Source of the DNA: Bacillota bacterium
Lineage (GTDB): Bacteria > Bacillota > Clostridia > Saccharofermentanales > Fastidiosipilaceae
Length of the DNA stretch: 64,000 bases
Assembly: GCA_030057555.1 (NCBI GenBank)
Contig: JASGUU010000044.1
Location: 124,001-188,000, forward strand
Direction of reading: 5' to 3'
The position numbers were made by a program, and so were the translations under genes. Of this stretch, positions 54,571 to 63,945 are shown one piece after another. Numbering within the stretch: the first letter of the stretch is position 1; each line of letters starts with the position of its first letter. The notes below the pieces were generated by a model, which saw only the letters and a program-made list of their open reading frames with translations, was not told the DNA's origin and did not search any database.

Positions 54571-55920
54571 ATGATTGTATGTAAATTCGGAGGCAGTTCA
54601 CTGGCCAGTGCGGATCAGATCCGCAAGGTCTGCGATATCGTTCTGCAGGATCGCCGCCGACATATCGTAGTCGCTTCCGCGCCGGGGAAGCGTCATGATT
54701 CCGATATCAAGGTCACAGACCTGCTGATTTCTTATGCCAATGCCGTGCTCTCCGGCTATGAGGGTGCGCAGGAGCGCGGAGCCATCTGCTCGCGCTTTGC
54801 CGGCATCGCGGAGGAGCTGGAACTCGAGCGCGACTGGTACAGCTTCGTCAGCGATGATCTTGATCGGAGAATCAGGCTCTATGGCGGCGACAGCCAGGAT
54901 CTCACCCATGCGCTGAAGGCGGCGGGCGAGGACTGCTGCGCCCGCCTGCTGGCCGACTACCTGCAGGCGCTCGGCGAGGATGCCGAATATGTCGATCCAC
55001 TCGAAGCCGGCATGCTGCTGCGTCTGGAGAACGGCCAGACCCTGGTCGAGGAGGAAAGCTACGAGCGGCTCGCCCAGCTGCGCCGCAGACACAGCATCGT
55101 GGTCTTCCCCGGTTTCTTCGGAGGTGACAGATCCGGCCGTGTGCGCACGTTCTCGCGCGGCGGTTCCGACATCAGCGGTGCCATTCTGGCCGCCGCCATC
55201 AAGGCGGAGGTTTATGAGAACTGGACCGATGTCGACGGCGTCTATGTCGTTCATCCGAGTCTCGTACGCGATCCCGAGGGCGTGCGCGAGATCACCTATA
55301 CCGAGATGCGCGAGCTCGCCTATGCCGGCTTCACCGTCCTGCATGAGGAAGCCATCAGTCCGACACAGCTGCGCGGCATACCAGTCAACATTCGCAATAC
55401 CAATAACCCCTCTTCACCGGGTACCAGAATCGTTTCGGTGCGTGACAACTACGACAGCATCGTGACCGGTATCGCCGGCTCGAAGGGCTTCACGCTGCTC
55501 CATCTATCGAAACATCTGATGAACCGCGAGGTTGGCTTCGCGATGCGTGTGCTCAGCATTCTCGCCGACCTCTCCATCCCCTTTGAGCACATGCCCTCAG
55601 GCATCGACTCGCTCTCGATCGTGATCCGTTCCCACAATATTCCCGCAGAGAAGGAAGCGATTGTCGTCCATCGTCTGCGTACCGAACTGGGCGTTGATCA
55701 GGTGTCGGTCAACCGTCAGATCGGCATCGTCATGATCGTTGGTGAAGCCATGGCTCAGACGGTCGGCGTGACGGCCCGGGCGGCCACGGCACTCAGCCGG
55801 GCGGGTGTCAACCTCGAGTTGATCATCCAGGGCGCATCGGAAATCTCGGTGATCTTTGGTGTGCGTGAGGCCTTCGTCAACTACGCGGTCAAGGAGCTGT
55901 ACAAGGAGTTCTTTTCCTGA
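54571..55920 (+). CDS. lysC: aspartate kinase
   Basis: The enzyme phosphorylates aspartate, the entry to lysine, threonine, methionine and diaminopimelate synthesis. The 449-residue protein has VCKFGGSSLA (3-12), the GFFGG and TFSRGGSDISGA substrate loops (near 185-205) and NWTDVDGVYVVHPSLV (near 217). Two C-terminal ACT domains (about 300-449) imply allosteric control by end products. It is monocistronic and transcribed away from yqeG; the second 71-bp repeat locus follows 53 bp after its stop. Confidence 0.94.
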   Translation: MIVCKFGGSSLASADQIRKVCDIVLQDRRRHIVVASAPGKRHDSDIKVTDLLISYANAVLSGYEGAQERGAICSRFAGIAEELELERDWYSFVSDDLDRRIRLYGGDSQDLTHALKAAGEDCCARLLADYLQALGEDAEYVDPLEAGMLLRLENGQTLVEEESYERLAQLRRRHSIVVFPGFFGGDRSGRVRTFSRGGSDISGAILAAAIKAEVYENWTDVDGVYVVHPSLVRDPEGVREITYTEMRELAYAGFTVLHEEAISPTQLRGIPVNIRNTNNPSSPGTRIVSVRDNYDSIVTGIAGSKGFTLLHLSKHLMNREVGFAMRVLSILADLSIPFEHMPSGIDSLSIVIRSHNIPAEKEAIVVHRLRTELGVDQVSVNRQIGIVMIVGEAMAQTVGVTARAATALSRAGVNLELIIQGASEISVIFGVREAFVNYAVKELYKEFFS

Positions 55921-55973
55921 TATCAACTGCCGATGATCCTGACACCACAATGGCTGACGAATGCCGGGCGTTC

Positions 55974-56130
55974 TGGCCAGGATAGCGAGTTTTCCAAATG
56001 GAAATTTGGATTACTCCCCGTCTTGACCATTTCAGGCCCTTTTCTGGTCAGGATAGCGAGTTTTCCAAATGGAAATTTGGATTACTCCTCGTCTTGACCA
56101 TTTCAGGCCCTTTTCTGGTCAGGACGTCCC
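55974..56130. repeat. 71-bp palindromic repeat, locus 2 (two copies plus a partial third)
   Basis: Units start at 55974, 56045 and 56116 (the last is truncated after about 12 bp), a 71-bp period. Outer arms are TGGTCA and TTGACCA; inner arms GAGTTTTCCAAA and TTTGGATTACTC around a 6-nt loop, with a two-base symmetric mismatch. The linker TTTCAGGCCCTTTTC is the reverse complement relative of the locus 1 linker, so locus 2 is inverted with respect to 13926-14270. The repeat lies between lysC and the deacetylase-like gene, both of which end towards it. Confidence 0.93.
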
Positions 56131-56413
56131 GTATCAGCTTTGCCGCAACCCGACAGCTGTCTGTCAATCGGTGAAGCGGCGTCTGTTGCAGAAAGAGCCG
56201 TTGAGCTTACTTCAATTTATACACGCATAAACGTGTACATCTTGAAAAATTAAGCCGAAACCTCCACTCGCAGCGATTTGCTCAAAACCTCGTCTTATAC
56301 GCAGTGAACAGGTGCACCACAAGCCGTTTTTTCGCTGCTCATGGCATACTCTACCCTGGTAGCAATGCGCTGTTCTGCTGCCCAACTGGGTCCCGGGTAT
56401 CTCACATCCGCGC
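56131..56413. other. non-coding spacer after repeat locus 2
   Basis: No gene is recognised. A small inverted repeat TACACG (56220-56225) / CGTGTA (56232-56237) followed on the minus strand by TAAATT lies about 175 bp past the stop of the minus-strand gene; it is too weak to call a terminator. Confidence 0.35.
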
Positions 56414-58372
56414 TCAGCGGCGATCCGAGTAGTCAGGCGGTGTCGGCGTCGGGGTCGGCGGCGGTGTCGGGGTCGGAGCCGGAAGCGGCGAAGGACGCGA
56501 GTCGTCATAAATATAGCGGGCGTCAAAGACGGGCTGCGTTATCCCCTGCCGCATCGAATAACCGCCCACGGCGAGGCGGTCCATAAAGTAGTAGCCCCGC
56601 TCATAATAGACATATATGGTCGGTCCCAGGCCGCCGAAAATCTGAAAACCCTCTTCGAAGAGACAGGCCTTGCGCTCATCGGAGCCGCGATAGGCGATCC
56701 CGTTCGGATAGACAAAGATATTGGTCGGACCAATCATGGAGCCGACTTCTTCTTTCCACCGTGCACAGTCCTCCCTGACTTCCTCGAGACTCAGCTCGCC
56801 CATCTCTGTCCCGGCGTAGCTGAAACTCGCGAAAGTCCAGCCGTTTTCCAGCAGGCGGTTGATCACGGCCTGACAGTCGCGGCGATTCTGAGCGAACTGT
56901 TCCTCCTCGAGAATCTCCGCTGCGACACCATAGCGCAGAGCCTGGGCGTTGCGCGCCGCCAGCTGGGTGTCATTCATCGCGTAGCCAAAGATACCGTAGC
57001 GCCCGCTCAGCGAAATCGTCCCCTTCGCTCCGTCATAGCTGAAATCAGGATGCTCTTCGATGAACATCTCGAGGATCCCGATAGCCTCCGCCTCGCGCGC
57101 CACGATCTCCTCGCCATACTCGTCGCGATAGACTCCGGCTACCTCACCCGCCTCGTCGAGGACCAGATTGGTGCAGTTGCCGGACAGGCGGCGGGCGGGA
57201 TAGTAGTTCAGCTGATCGATGCTCAGCACCAGGGCCCGCCGTCCGCGCGGCAGATACAGCGGCGCCGCCGTTCCCGACTCGTCAAGGAGCGTTGCCTGGT
57301 CAATCAGCATGTAGCCGCGCTCATAGAGCAGATCCAGCATGCCGCGGAACTCGCTGACCGTCATCATCGTCTGGTCCGCCGCCGCTGTCACCTGATTCCC
57401 GCTGAAGGCAATCCCGCGGTTAACGATCAGCGGACGGATGACAAGCTGCCGCACACGGCCCGTATAGCGCTCGAGATTCGCCGGCATGTAGCCCTTGGTC
57501 TCCTCGTACAGAGAAGCCAGCTCGGCATCGCCCTCGTAGTACTGGCTGAGAATCTCAATACGCCGTCCGGCTGTCACATGGCGCCCGCGCGCGATCAGGC
57601 GGCGAATCTCGTCGAGATAATACGGGCGCATCTTCTCTTTCAGCGCGGAAATCTGCCCCTGAATAATCTCATGCGCCGGACCGGTATCCAGCACATCCGG
57701 CTCCTTGAGCAGGTTCTCGAGCAGGTCAACAGCACGATAGTAATCCTGATTCTCGGCGAGAGCGGCAGCCTCGCGGTATGCCCCGCCGCAGAGCTCCAGC
57801 TGGCCCAGATTGTTGAAATACTCCGCAGCGGTCTCTTCCATGGCCGGTATGTCACGCAAAGCAGCAAACAGCCTGCCGGCATCATAGGCACTCGTTTCGC
57901 CCAGCATCACAGCCGCAGCCGTCTGCTGGCCGCGGCTTTCGAGATAGGCGGTCGAGAGCTCGGCCATGCCGTTAAAAAAGCGGATGTCGTCATCGCCGAG
58001 AAGCACGGTCTCATTGGCGAGGACGGACGCCAGAATCGCATCCATACGGCTGTGCACGGCCGCCTCCATCTCGGCTACGGTGCTCTCCCAGACGGCTCGA
58101 TTCTCGTCACCACGGGCCACGAGTGCCGACTCCCGGGCGCTGTGATAGCACTCGAGAACTGCCGGGTAGTCCGCCTCCTCCAGTGCCGCGTGAAAGGCCG
58201 GCAGCACCGCGGCCGCTTCGCGGCGACGCTCCAGCACCTGCCAGTAGAGGACACCGGCGGCTGCCAGCAGCAGCACGATCAGCAGCAGCAGCAGCGGCAG
58301 GGGATTCGCACGGCGGCGGGGCGGTTCGCTCAGTGGACCACCGCGCTGCACATAGACCGCGCGTCGTCTCAT
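56414..58372 (-). CDS. membrane-anchored polysaccharide-deacetylase-like protein with altered active site
   Basis: The 652-residue protein has an Arg-rich cytoplasmic start, one membrane helix (about 24-45), an alpha-helical extracellular region (about 50-310), and a C-terminal NodB-like domain (about 330-620). Domain markers are LVLSIDQLNYY (near 381, at the usual TFDD position), RYGIFGYAMND, GWTFASFSYAGTEMG (near 515, where active enzymes have SH-x3-H) and IFVYPNG (near 553). The metal-binding histidines are absent and the second Asp is Gln, so catalysis is doubtful. The tail is a Pro/Thr-rich run. It overlaps parC by 4 bp, an odd partner for an envelope protein. Confidence 0.75.
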   Translation of the reverse strand: MRRRAVYVQRGGPLSEPPRRRANPLPLLLLLIVLLLAAAGVLYWQVLERRREAAAVLPAFHAALEEADYPAVLECYHSARESALVARGDENRAVWESTVAEMEAAVHSRMDAILASVLANETVLLGDDDIRFFNGMAELSTAYLESRGQQTAAAVMLGETSAYDAGRLFAALRDIPAMEETAAEYFNNLGQLELCGGAYREAAALAENQDYYRAVDLLENLLKEPDVLDTGPAHEIIQGQISALKEKMRPYYLDEIRRLIARGRHVTAGRRIEILSQYYEGDAELASLYEETKGYMPANLERYTGRVRQLVIRPLIVNRGIAFSGNQVTAAADQTMMTVSEFRGMLDLLYERGYMLIDQATLLDESGTAAPLYLPRGRRALVLSIDQLNYYPARRLSGNCTNLVLDEAGEVAGVYRDEYGEEIVAREAEAIGILEMFIEEHPDFSYDGAKGTISLSGRYGIFGYAMNDTQLAARNAQALRYGVAAEILEEEQFAQNRRDCQAVINRLLENGWTFASFSYAGTEMGELSLEEVREDCARWKEEVGSMIGPTNIFVYPNGIAYRGSDERKACLFEEGFQIFGGLGPTIYVYYERGYYFMDRLAVGGYSMRQGITQPVFDARYIYDDSRPSPLPAPTPTPPPTPTPTPPDYSDRR

Positions 58373-60675
58373 ATCGTCTCGCTCTCCCCGGCTTCCGCCG
58401 CGTTCATTTCTGTCAGCAGCGTATCAAAGTCCATCTGCCGTCCCTCCAGCGTCTCCTCACGCACGACGAGGCCGCGGGCAGGGATCTTGCGGGCGCGGTA
58501 GCGCTCGAAGCTGCCGGTCGCAGCGGCGGGAATGAGCTCGAAGGCGGTAACCTGCCGGCCCCGGCGCAGGGACAGCAGCTGCACCCCCTGCGAGGAGCGC
58601 GTCTGCATCAGAGGCAGGAGGTCGGAATCCAGCAGGGCCGCCTTGCCGTCATCGGAACGGATCAGGAAAGTGGCGGGTTCGGGCAGGCTGCGGATGGCCA
58701 CCAGCGGCGAGCGGTCCGAATAGGCATTGACGATGCGTCGCCGCCTGGTCTTCGTCTGGTACTGGTCGAGCTTCACGCGCAGGCCCTTCCCGTTCGCGAA
58801 GCAGAAGGCCACCTCGCCGCTGTAGTCGCCCGCCAGCATCATGTAGACGACGATCTCGCCCTCGCCCTCGAGCTCCAGCAGATTGGGCGTATAGGCACCC
58901 ATCTCCGAGGGGCGATTATCCGGGATCTCGTGGATTTCACGGGGGTAGAGGTTCTGGCGGTTGGTGAAGAGCAGGACGGTCTGGCGGTTCGAGGCCTCGA
59001 TGTCCTGGATGATGCGGTCGCCCTCCTTCGTGCGCAGGTCGCCGGCCGAACGCAGAGAGGTCAGAGGCAGCTTTTTGAGATAGCCCTCAGCGGTGAGGAA
59101 AAGGCGCAGACGGTAGTCCTCGATCAGGTCCCCGGCTTCGAGTTGCGGGGCCTCCTCCGCCGCCACCAGCTGCGTGCGGCGCGCCTCGCCGTAGCGCTCG
59201 GCGACGCGGGCCAGATCGGCCTTGATATCGCGGTCGATGAGATCCTGGCGCTTGAGCTTCCGAGTCAGCAGGCGGATATCCGCCTCGAGCGATTCGATGT
59301 CGCGGGTACGGTTCAGGATGTATTCACGGTTCAGATGGCGCAGGCGGATCTCGGCGACATATTCGGCCTGCAGCCGGTCAATACCGAAGCCCGCCTCCAG
59401 GTTCGGCACCACATCGACCTCACGCTCGGTCTGGCGGATGATGCGGATGGCCTTGTCAATATCGAGCAAAATCGCCTCAAGGCCGCGCAGCAGATGCAGC
59501 CGCTCCTGTTTCTGGCGTCGTTCATGCTCGTATTCACGCGTCAGGGTGCGGCGGCGGAAGACCAGCCACTCGCGCATCAGCCCCTTGACGCCAAGCAGCT
59601 GCGGCCGGCCGTCAATCAGGACATTGAAGTTCGCCGATACTGTCGACTGCAGGCTGGTCTGGTGGAAGAGCCTGGTCATCAGCTGGTCGGGATCGACCGA
59701 ACGGCGGCAGTCGATGGCGATGCTGAGGCCGTTCAGATCGGTCTCGTCGCGGACATCGACAACCTCGCGCAGCTTGTTGCCCTTCACCAGATTGGTCATC
59801 TCCGCAATGATCGCTTCGACACTGGTGCTGTAGGGAATCTCATAGACATGGATGCGGTTCTCTTTTTTGTCGACACGGTAGCGGGCACGCAGGACGACAC
59901 TTCCGCGGCCGGTCTCGAAGATACGGCGCATCTGCGGCAGGTCGTAGAGCAGCTCGCCGCCGCCCGGGAAGTCCGGCGCCGGCATAAGCTCCATGATGTC
60001 GAAGGAAGGGTCGTCAATATAGGCCGTCATCGCCTCGCAGACCTCGACGAGGTTGAAGCCGATGAGGTTCGAGGCCATGCCGACGGCGATGCCCTGATTC
60101 TGGTTGACCAGCACCGACGGGAACGTCGCCGGCAGCAGCAGCGGTTCGCGCATGGTGCCGTCGTAGTTGTCCTGCCAGTCGACCGCATCACGGTCGATCG
60201 CGCGGAAGAGCTCCTCGCAGATCGGCGCCAGCCGCGCCTCGGTATAGCGCGCAGCCGCATAGGCCATGTCGCGCGAATACTGCTTGCCAAAGTTGCCCTT
60301 CGAGTCGATATAGGGGTGCAGCAGAGCCCCGTGCCCGCGCGTCAGCCGGACCATGGTCTCGTAGATCGCCTGGTCGCCGTGGGGGTTGAGCTTCATCGTC
60401 TGGCCGACGATGTTGGCCGACTTCGTCCTGGGTCCGCGCAGCAGGCCCATGCGGTACATGGTGTAGAGCAGCTTCCGGTGCGAGGGCTTGAAACCGTCAA
60501 TCTCGGGAATCGCACGGGAAACGATGACCGACATCGCATAGGGCATGAAGTTGCGCTCGAGGGTGTCGCTGATGCGCTCGTCCTCGATGACGCCCAGCTG
60601 GCGCACGCCTTCGATTTTTTTCGGTCCTTTATTTTCCTCCGGCTGCGCGGCCGGCTTCTTCCGCCTAGACGACAT
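58369..60675 (-). CDS. parC: type II DNA topoisomerase subunit A (ParC/GyrA-like)
   Basis: The 768-residue protein has the breakage-reunion domain with catalytic Tyr144 in AAARYTEARL, the quinolone-region helix HGDQAIYET (99-107) and a C-terminal beta-pinwheel-like region (about 500-750). With the adjacent B subunit it forms a heterotetramer that passes DNA strands. Members of this clostridial group are called topoisomerase IV by convention; gyrase function cannot be excluded. The GyrA-box (QRRGGKG-like) was not seen, favouring topoisomerase IV. The ATG at 60675 has GGAG 7 bp upstream and overlaps the parE end by 11 bp. Confidence 0.9.
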   Translation of the reverse strand: MSSRRKKPAAQPEENKGPKKIEGVRQLGVIEDERISDTLERNFMPYAMSVIVSRAIPEIDGFKPSHRKLLYTMYRMGLLRGPRTKSANIVGQTMKLNPHGDQAIYETMVRLTRGHGALLHPYIDSKGNFGKQYSRDMAYAAARYTEARLAPICEELFRAIDRDAVDWQDNYDGTMREPLLLPATFPSVLVNQNQGIAVGMASNLIGFNLVEVCEAMTAYIDDPSFDIMELMPAPDFPGGGELLYDLPQMRRIFETGRGSVVLRARYRVDKKENRIHVYEIPYSTSVEAIIAEMTNLVKGNKLREVVDVRDETDLNGLSIAIDCRRSVDPDQLMTRLFHQTSLQSTVSANFNVLIDGRPQLLGVKGLMREWLVFRRRTLTREYEHERRQKQERLHLLRGLEAILLDIDKAIRIIRQTEREVDVVPNLEAGFGIDRLQAEYVAEIRLRHLNREYILNRTRDIESLEADIRLLTRKLKRQDLIDRDIKADLARVAERYGEARRTQLVAAEEAPQLEAGDLIEDYRLRLFLTAEGYLKKLPLTSLRSAGDLRTKEGDRIIQDIEASNRQTVLLFTNRQNLYPREIHEIPDNRPSEMGAYTPNLLELEGEGEIVVYMMLAGDYSGEVAFCFANGKGLRVKLDQYQTKTRRRRIVNAYSDRSPLVAIRSLPEPATFLIRSDDGKAALLDSDLLPLMQTRSSQGVQLLSLRRGRQVTAFELIPAAATGSFERYRARKIPARGLVVREETLEGRQMDFDTLLTEMNAAEAGESETI

Positions 60676-62644
60676 CGAGATACTCCAGATAGAGGTGGCC
60701 GTTGTCCTCAATATGCTGTTTGCGGCCGGCGAGATCATCGCCGAGCAGGAGGTCGAAGCGGCTGGCCATACGCTCCTCGTCCTCGACACGGACACGGATC
60801 AGGCGGCGGGTTTCGGGATTCATCGTCGTCTGCCACATCATTTCGGGCTCATTCTCGCCGAGGCCCTTCGAACGCTGCACGGTCACTTTATCAGTGCCGA
60901 GCGCGGCGAGGATACGGTTCTTCTCCGTCTCATCATAGGCAAAGTACGAGTGCTCCTCCCGTGTCGACCGGTCGGTAATTTCAAACAGCGGGGACTCCGC
61001 GATGTATATGAAACCCTCGCGGATCAGGGTGGGCACGAGGCGGTAGAACATCGCCAGCACCTGGGTTCGGATATGGTAGCCGTCGACATCGGCATCGGTG
61101 CAGATGATGATGCGCTTCCAGCGCAGCTGGTCAATGTCGAAGCTCGTGATTCCCTTGCTGTGGCGGGACCTGATCTCGACACCGCAGCCCAGGACCTTCA
61201 ACAGATCGGTGATGATTTCGTTGCGGAAGATCTGCTCATACTCGCTTTTGAGACAGTTCAGGATCTTCCCGCGGATCGGCATGATCGCCTGGAACTCGGC
61301 ATCGCGCCCGAGCTTCGTCGAGCCCAGGGCGGAGTCGCCCTCGACGATGTAGAGTTCGCGGCGGTTGACATCGCGGGTGCGGCAGTCGACAAACTTCTTG
61401 ACGCGGTTCGTCAGGTCGATCTTCCCCATCAGCTTGGTCTTCATGTTCAGCCTCTGGCGCTCGGCCGCCTCGCGGCTGCGCTTGTTCACCAGCAGCTGGT
61501 CGACAACCCGGTCGGCCGTCTGAAAGTTCTCGATCGCCCAGATCTCAAGCCGCTCTTTCAGCAGCTCATTCATGAAGTCCTGAATGAAACGGTTGTTGAT
61601 CGCCTTCTTCGTCTGGTTCTCATAGCTGGTCTGGGTCGAAAAACTGTTCATGACGAGAAGCAGGCTGTCCTCGATATCCGACCAGGTGATACGGCTCTCG
61701 CCGCTCCTGTATTTGTCACGTTCGCGGGCGATGCGGTCAAAGGCGTAGGCAAAGGCATTCCGGACTGCCTTGTCCGGTGAACCGCCGTACTCGAGAAAAC
61801 TCGAGTTATGGTAGTACTCGACTCTGGGCTTCTCGGGATTGAAGGTGAAGCTGACTTCGAGCTTGACCTTGTATTCGGGCTTGTCCTCGCGGTCTCGGCC
61901 CCTCCCCTCGCCCTCCCAGTGAACAGGCTCAAACATGCCGCCGCCCTCATCGAGCTCGCGCACATAGCCGGTAATGCCTTCGGGATAGAGATAGGTCTCC
62001 TCCGTACCGGTGATGGCGTCCGTGAAGACGAAGGAAACGCCGGCATTGACGACAGCCTGACGCTTCAGCGTCAGCTGGAACCACTCGAGCGGAATCTCGA
62101 CATCCGTGAAGACCTCGCGGTCGGGCAGCCAGCGCTGACGCGTTCCGGTGCGGCGACTGCGCAGCTCTTCCTTCTGCAGACCACCAACGTTGTTGCCGCG
62201 CTCAAAGTGCAGCTGATAGCGGGTGTTGTCGCGACGCACCTCGACATCGAACCAGGCCGAGGCATACTGCGTCGCGCAGGCTCCGAGGCCGTTGAGTCCG
62301 AGCGAATACTCATAGTTGCCGCCGGTCAGATTATGGTACTTGCCACCGGCATAGAGCTCGCAGTAGACCAGCTCCCAGTTGTAGCGCTTCTCCTTCTGGT
62401 TGTAGTCGACCGGGATGCCGCGGCCGAAATCCTCCACCTCGAGCGAATGATCCGCGAAGCGGCGCAGGTGAATGACATCGCCGTAGCCCTCACGGGCCTC
62501 GTCGATGGAGTTGGAAAGAATCTCGAAGACCGAGTGACAGGCGCCATCAATACCGTCCGAGCCGAAAATGACAGCAGGACGCAGGCGGACGCGATCCGCT
62601 CCCTTGAGCTGGGAAATGCTCTCGTTGTTGTAGTGCTGGGCCAT
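60665..62644 (-). CDS. parE: type II DNA topoisomerase subunit B (ParE/GyrB-like)
   Basis: This 659-residue ATPase subunit contains a GHKL domain with EILSNSIDEAREG (near 43), VEDFGRGIPV (near 70) and GLNGLGACATQYAS (near 115), the transducer domain, and the TOPRIM domain with YIVEGDSALGS (near 425) and CTDADVDGYHIRTQ (near 520). The spacing NWELVYCELYAGGKY is characteristic of this divergent clostridial branch. AAGGAGGTG lies upstream of the ATG. It is co-transcribed with parC and the deacetylase-like gene. Confidence 0.92.
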   Translation of the reverse strand: MAQHYNNESISQLKGADRVRLRPAVIFGSDGIDGACHSVFEILSNSIDEAREGYGDVIHLRRFADHSLEVEDFGRGIPVDYNQKEKRYNWELVYCELYAGGKYHNLTGGNYEYSLGLNGLGACATQYASAWFDVEVRRDNTRYQLHFERGNNVGGLQKEELRSRRTGTRQRWLPDREVFTDVEIPLEWFQLTLKRQAVVNAGVSFVFTDAITGTEETYLYPEGITGYVRELDEGGGMFEPVHWEGEGRGRDREDKPEYKVKLEVSFTFNPEKPRVEYYHNSSFLEYGGSPDKAVRNAFAYAFDRIARERDKYRSGESRITWSDIEDSLLLVMNSFSTQTSYENQTKKAINNRFIQDFMNELLKERLEIWAIENFQTADRVVDQLLVNKRSREAAERQRLNMKTKLMGKIDLTNRVKKFVDCRTRDVNRRELYIVEGDSALGSTKLGRDAEFQAIMPIRGKILNCLKSEYEQIFRNEIITDLLKVLGCGVEIRSRHSKGITSFDIDQLRWKRIIICTDADVDGYHIRTQVLAMFYRLVPTLIREGFIYIAESPLFEITDRSTREEHSYFAYDETEKNRILAALGTDKVTVQRSKGLGENEPEMMWQTTMNPETRRLIRVRVEDEERMASRFDLLLGDDLAGRKQHIEDNGHLYLEYLDVV

Positions 62645-63057
62645 GAAGGGCTCGCCACCTCCTTAATGTGGATGCCATGTCGCCGAAAACACATGAATTC
62701 ATTATCACGATACGGGAGGGCCGGGCAGCCGCCTTTATCCCTGTCGGCGGGCCGCCAGACCCGGTAGAATCATTTCTGTAACTATATCACACGCCCTCAT
62801 CCCGGCCGCCCGGAGGCACGCTTCCGGCCGGCCGACGCGAAGTGCTGCAGGTGGGAATTCATGGGTTCCTGAGCTGCTGGCGGGAGCTCCGGATACTTCG
62901 CATATTCGCTGACGCATGGCCTTCTCCGGAGCATGAGTCTTACAGGCAGCAGCCCTCTGTCTCGAGCGGCAGCTGCAGCTCAGGAAGCAGCAGAAACACG
63001 GACAAAGAACCGGGTAAAACGCCCGTCCAAGGGAGAGCGAGTCGCAGGAGCGTTGAT
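62645..63057. other. spacer upstream of parE
   Basis: This 413-bp gap holds the parE ribosome-binding site and presumably its promoter; GATAAT and TATAGT strings on the minus strand (around 62703 and 62778) are possible -10 elements without good -35 partners. No gene or RNA is recognised. Confidence 0.35.
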
Positions 63058-63570
63058 CTAGTGGAAGCTGTGACTGCTTCTCAGGGCATATTGGATTTCA
63101 CATAAACCACTGTCACGGTATTCTATGTAGGAACAGCGTACCGTGCAGTCAGTGAGCTGCCACTGCGCCTGCGCCTCGCTGTAGACGCCGACGAGAGCCT
63201 CCACATCCTTTTCATCACTGCACCTGCCGGGTTTGCCATGGAGCTTCCTGAGCACGGAAAAGAGCGTGTCATAGACGGCTTTTCCGTTTCCGCCCGTGGG
63301 CTGTGCAGTCCACAATATGCTTGTGACCGTCTCTTCATCCGCCAGCGCAGTGCAGTAGATGAGCAGTGTTCCTTCTGCTCCCTCATAGTTTTTGCTGCAG
63401 GTGTATTGATGTTCCTTATAACTGCCCAGCGCGGGCTCCAGTTTCATGGCCTGTTTCAGTGTCGAGCCGAGCGCAACAGCCGTAACCGGGCCCTCCCCGC
63501 TTTTCTCTCCACAGGCACAGAGAGGCAGGAACAGGAAGACGATGATGACAGCAGCGATCCGTCTCTTCAT
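63058..63570 (-). CDS. hypothetical lipoprotein
   Basis: The 170-residue protein has a signal peptide with hydrophobic core AAVIIVFLFLPL and lipobox LCAC (Cys20), so it is exported and lipidated. The mature part contains six further cysteines (for example YTCSKNYEG, LIYCTAL, DCTVRCSYIEYRDSGLCEI), suggesting disulfides. No family is recognised. GGAAGG lies 8 bp before the ATG. It stands alone between parE and the tRNA genes. Confidence 0.7.
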   Translation of the reverse strand: MKRRIAAVIIVFLFLPLCACGEKSGEGPVTAVALGSTLKQAMKLEPALGSYKEHQYTCSKNYEGAEGTLLIYCTALADEETVTSILWTAQPTGGNGKAVYDTLFSVLRKLHGKPGRCSDEKDVEALVGVYSEAQAQWQLTDCTVRCSYIEYRDSGLCEIQYALRSSHSFH

Positions 63571-63850
63571 CAGGTACCTTCCTTTCCATCACCCGCCCAC
63601 ACCAGGCACCAGCCTGCATTCCTGATCACACCTGGCGCCGCGGCGGTTAAACAGCGAAGCAGGCCCCGTCGGGCTGCGTTCGGCCGTGCCGTTTTCGATT
63701 CATTACGTAGATCATACGACTCGCACATCCTCCCGGGAAGAGACAAAGCATCCTTTCCGCCGCCATCCCTTGCACCTCCGCCATCATTTTTGCTACACTT
63801 GCGTTTGCCGTGATCCGGGACCTCTGGATCCGGCAGCGCGGCGGAATCGT
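63571..63850. other. spacer with probable tRNA promoter
   Basis: TTGCAC (63770-63775) and TACACT (63794-63799, preceded by TGC as an extended -10) with an 18-bp spacer lie about 50 bp before tRNA-Gly. The rest shows no gene. Confidence 0.5.
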
Positions 63851-63924
63851 GCAGGTGTAGTTCAATGGTAGAACATCAGCCTTCCAAGCTGACCACGTGG
63901 GTTCGATTCCCATCACCTGCTCCA
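63851..63924 (+). tRNA. tRNA-Gly (TCC)
   Basis: Acceptor arms GCAGGTG (63851-63857) and CACCTGC (63914-63920) pair; the anticodon loop is CTTCCAA with TCC; discriminator T and CCA are encoded. Confidence 0.95.
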
Positions 63925-63945
63925 GAGTTTCTGCCGCGTCATTTT

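Noticed and set aside
58123-60978. 951-codon open frame on the plus strand opposite parC
   Set aside because: Antisense to a topoisomerase subunit with intact motifs; the translation is low-complexity and resembles no family.
63647-63916. Minus-strand open frame starting MMGIEPTWSAWKADVLPLNY
   Set aside because: This is the antisense of tRNA-Gly, a well-known spurious frame in annotations.
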